A stretch of DNA of 64,000 bases from Aurantiochytrium sp. KH105 (taxonomy: Eukaryota; Sar; Bigyra; Thraustochytrida; Thraustochytriidae), in the NCBI GenBank assembly GCA_003116975.1, contig BGKB01000007.1:62001-126000 (forward strand). The letters run 5' to 3'. The notes beneath the pieces are model-generated. The model searched no databases. It was not told where the DNA came from and saw only the letters and a list, made by a program, of their open reading frames with translations. The translations under genes and the position numbers were made by a program. The first letter of the stretch is position 1; each line of letters starts with the position of its first letter. This document shows, in pieces, positions 62,213-64,000 of the stretch.

Positions 62213-64000
62213 TCAAAGACATTTTGATTTTTTGTTCGCTTCCCTCGCGGGTGCAAACGAAGGTTCGAAACCAACGCGCCTCAGCGTCATCCAAAGATTG
62301 AGCTTGGTGTAAAAGGATGACAATTTGGCCTTTTCCTCGGGCGTGCGGTCTTGAAAGGCTTTATTCACGAGGTCGTCGCCAAGGAAATGGCGAGCAAACT
62401 TGCTTTTAAACTCCGAAGGAAGGTCCTTGTGACCAGCCGGATCCATGCCTGAAGCAATCGTAAAGGCGTTCAAATCTGTCCACTCGGACTTCGTGAAGCG
62501 CTGCACATCAAGCTCGCGAGCAAGCGTGTGCAAATCCAGCCTGCCAAGTTTGAGGCCATGCTCAATGCCCGTGAGCGCATGACTCGCAATCGTGGCGACT
62601 TGTCGTGGCTTTTTGCCGCCATTGAGAGCAATATTGACAAGCGTGTCTCCCTCCTGAAGGGCAAGACACGTGGCAAACCAGGCTTTACGCTCGTCCGCGC
62701 TGGTCGCCAAACGCCATCGTTTCGGAGGCGAAAATGGGCCTTCAGGAAAGACCACGACCTCCTCGTCATCATCGTCCATGCCTGCAGATTGCGCTGTCCG
62801 CTTCGCATCGAAGCCAAGACGAGCCGACGCTGCCTCGATTGCTTTTGCCAGATCTCCGATATTGGCTGAGCGCACGCCAGCACTTCGAAGCGCATCTACA
62901 GAGGTTGGACGCGTGTAGGCAACCTTGCAAACAACGTAGTCTGGAATCACCGTTGCGGGTGGGGTTCCCGTGCGAACGGCCTCGAGTCTGCGCCACTCCT
63001 CAATGACTGCCTTCATGTCCTGCAGCCGTCGCACGGTGTCAAGTTTGCCCACCTCCTCGTAACGCTTCAACGTTCGCGTCCAGTGCAAAAAGGCGTCATA
63101 CACGGGGCCCTTGCCTGCATGAATTTGGTCCGTGGGAATGAGGTCCGGATTCAGACCAAGGGCTCGGATTTCGTCGTATCGCTTGTTGTGGGCCATGGCA
63201 TCTTCCTTTTCTAAGTCCAAAAGGAACATGCTTGGCGTCAAAAGAACCGGTTCCTGCGTTTGCAGTGCTGCCCTTCCTGCGGGCAGCAGCGAATACTTTA
63301 CAAACGTGTTGTTGAACCCGTTTTGAAGTTTCACCTTGCATTCCTCGGCGCCGACAAAGCCTTCGGCGGCGAGCATTTCGAGCAATTTGCGCAGCTTGGG
63401 CATGCTCCAACCCTTGACTGCGCCGGGCTCGATACGCTTCTGAATATGTGTCCAAGCCGAACCCGATGAATAAATCTTGCTCATCAGCAGACGTGCCGGC
63501 TCTGTGTAATCGCGCATGACTAGCTTCTTCGACGGCATCCGACACACATCGCACGTTCCGCATTCCGTACCCCACGACGGATCTTCCTCCTCAAAGGCCT
63601 TGAGCAGCTGATACCGTCTGCACTGAAGGCGTCGCGAAAAGTTGCGAAGCTTTTGTGTGCTCGCCTCAACAGCTTGTCTTTGCTCCGGAGACAGGCCACT
63701 GACGTAGAAATCGGAGCCGTAGTTGATAAAGTCTTGCTCCTGAAAATACAGCACGCATTGCGAGGGAAGACCATCGCGCCCGGCACGACCGATCTGCTGC
63801 ACATAGGCTTCCATGGTCTTGGGAGGCCCATAGTGGATTACTCTGCGTACATCGGGCTTGTCAATACCCATGCCGAAAGCAACGGTGGCCACAACAATGG
63901 AAATTTGGCCGGTAATAAAGAGTCCGTGCGCCTCGCTACGCTCTCCATCCGAAAGACCCGCGTGGTACCTGCGCACATGATCTGGCCCCAGCTCACTTCC
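62213..64000 (-). CDS. RecQ-family DNA helicase, C-terminal part (5' end outside window)
   Basis: The last 595 residues of a RecQ helicase, a 3'-5' DNA-unwinding enzyme of replication repair. The visible part starts inside helicase domain 2 (RRYHAGLSDGER), with motif V VVATVAFGMGIDKPDVRRVI and motif VI QQIGRAGRDGLPSQC. The RecQ zinc-binding part follows with C-R-R-Y and CGTCDVC. A winged-helix RQC-like region is next (MPKLRKLLEMLAAEGFVG; LLPAGRAALQ). The C-terminal 300 residues are not a clear HRDC domain but hold a helical segment ending in LWMTLRRVGFEPSFAP and a basic end KKSKCL. The frame runs to the window edge, so the ATPase domain 1 (DEAH box) must lie beyond 64000. Confidence 0.92.
   Translation of the reverse strand, partial: GSELGPDHVRRYHAGLSDGERSEAHGLFITGQISIVVATVAFGMGIDKPDVRRVIHYGPPKTMEAYVQQIGRAGRDGLPSQCVLYFQEQDFINYGSDFYVSGLSPEQRQAVEASTQKLRNFSRRLQCRRYQLLKAFEEEDPSWGTECGTCDVCRMPSKKLVMRDYTEPARLLMSKIYSSGSAWTHIQKRIEPGAVKGWSMPKLRKLLEMLAAEGFVGAEECKVKLQNGFNNTFVKYSLLPAGRAALQTQEPVLLTPSMFLLDLEKEDAMAHNKRYDEIRALGLNPDLIPTDQIHAGKGPVYDAFLHWTRTLKRYEEVGKLDTVRRLQDMKAVIEEWRRLEAVRTGTPPATVIPDYVVCKVAYTRPTSVDALRSAGVRSANIGDLAKAIEAASARLGFDAKRTAQSAGMDDDDEEVVVFPEGPFSPPKRWRLATSADERKAWFATCLALQEGDTLVNIALNGGKKPRQVATIASHALTGIEHGLKLGRLDLHTLARELDVQRFTKSEWTDLNAFTIASGMDPAGHKDLPSEFKSKFARHFLGDDLVNKAFQDRTPEEKAKLSSFYTKLNLWMTLRRVGFEPSFAPAREANKKSKCL

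Noticed and set aside
1-64000. tRNA and rRNA genes
   Set aside because: I looked in the intergenic regions for T-loop-like GGTTCGAATCC sequences and paired arms and found none that fit; a covariance-model search was not possible.

Overview
The window looks like nuclear DNA of a compact, GC-rich, intron-poor unicellular eukaryote. The evidence is the presence of mitochondrial EF-Tu and complex I genes with targeting presequences, AGC kinases including a GRK-type kinase with RGS and CaaX parts, a SET-domain H3K4 methyltransferase, BTB/ankyrin and IQ-motif proteins, two clear GT-AG introns, and a 10.8 kb gene with no intron. A stramenopile of the thraustochytrid/labyrinthulomycete kind fits best, but that placement is an inference from gene content and style; no rRNA or other marker is present.

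Layout. 1-12.6 kb: the 3' end of an unknown gene, a METTL21-type methyltransferase, then a giant minus-strand gene for a 3,597-residue secreted/type I membrane protein built of about 27 Cys-bearing repeats. 13.7-15.4 kb: a membrane-anchored cytochrome P450, followed by 3 kb of low-complexity DNA. 18.4-28 kb: an S6K/AKT-like AGC kinase, a BTB-ankyrin protein, an MSS51-C-like protein and a GRK-like kinase. 28-39 kb: an IQ-repeat protein, a two-exon PncC-like/nucleotidylyltransferase fusion, mitochondrial EF-Tu and NDUFB8 sharing a divergent promoter, a small two-exon protein, and a divergent F1-ATPase alpha-like protein that has lost its P-loop. 39.4-46.3 kb: an ATXR3/SDG2-like SET methyltransferase and an MHYT membrane sensor. 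46.3-57 kb: an accessory region with gene-poor repeat DNA, a 1.7 kb inverted-repeat element flanked by a 3-bp TAA duplication, and a PIF/Harbinger-type transposase (intact DDE) convergent with a large unrecognised second ORF. 57.4-64 kb: a formiminotransferase-like protein, a PH-domain protein and the C-terminal part of a RecQ helicase.

How the genes relate: mitochondrial functions cluster loosely (EF-Tu, NDUFB8, the F1-alpha-like protein and an MSS51-like protein), and signalling genes are frequent (two AGC kinases, MHYT, PH, IQ). Genes often lie head to head over short GC-rich intervals with tetra- and pentanucleotide repeats, and tail to tail over AT-richer spacers. The most unusual items are the giant repeat protein, the P-loop-less F1-alpha paralogue, the GRK-like kinase with a CaaX end, and the 49.8-56.9 kb transposon cluster.
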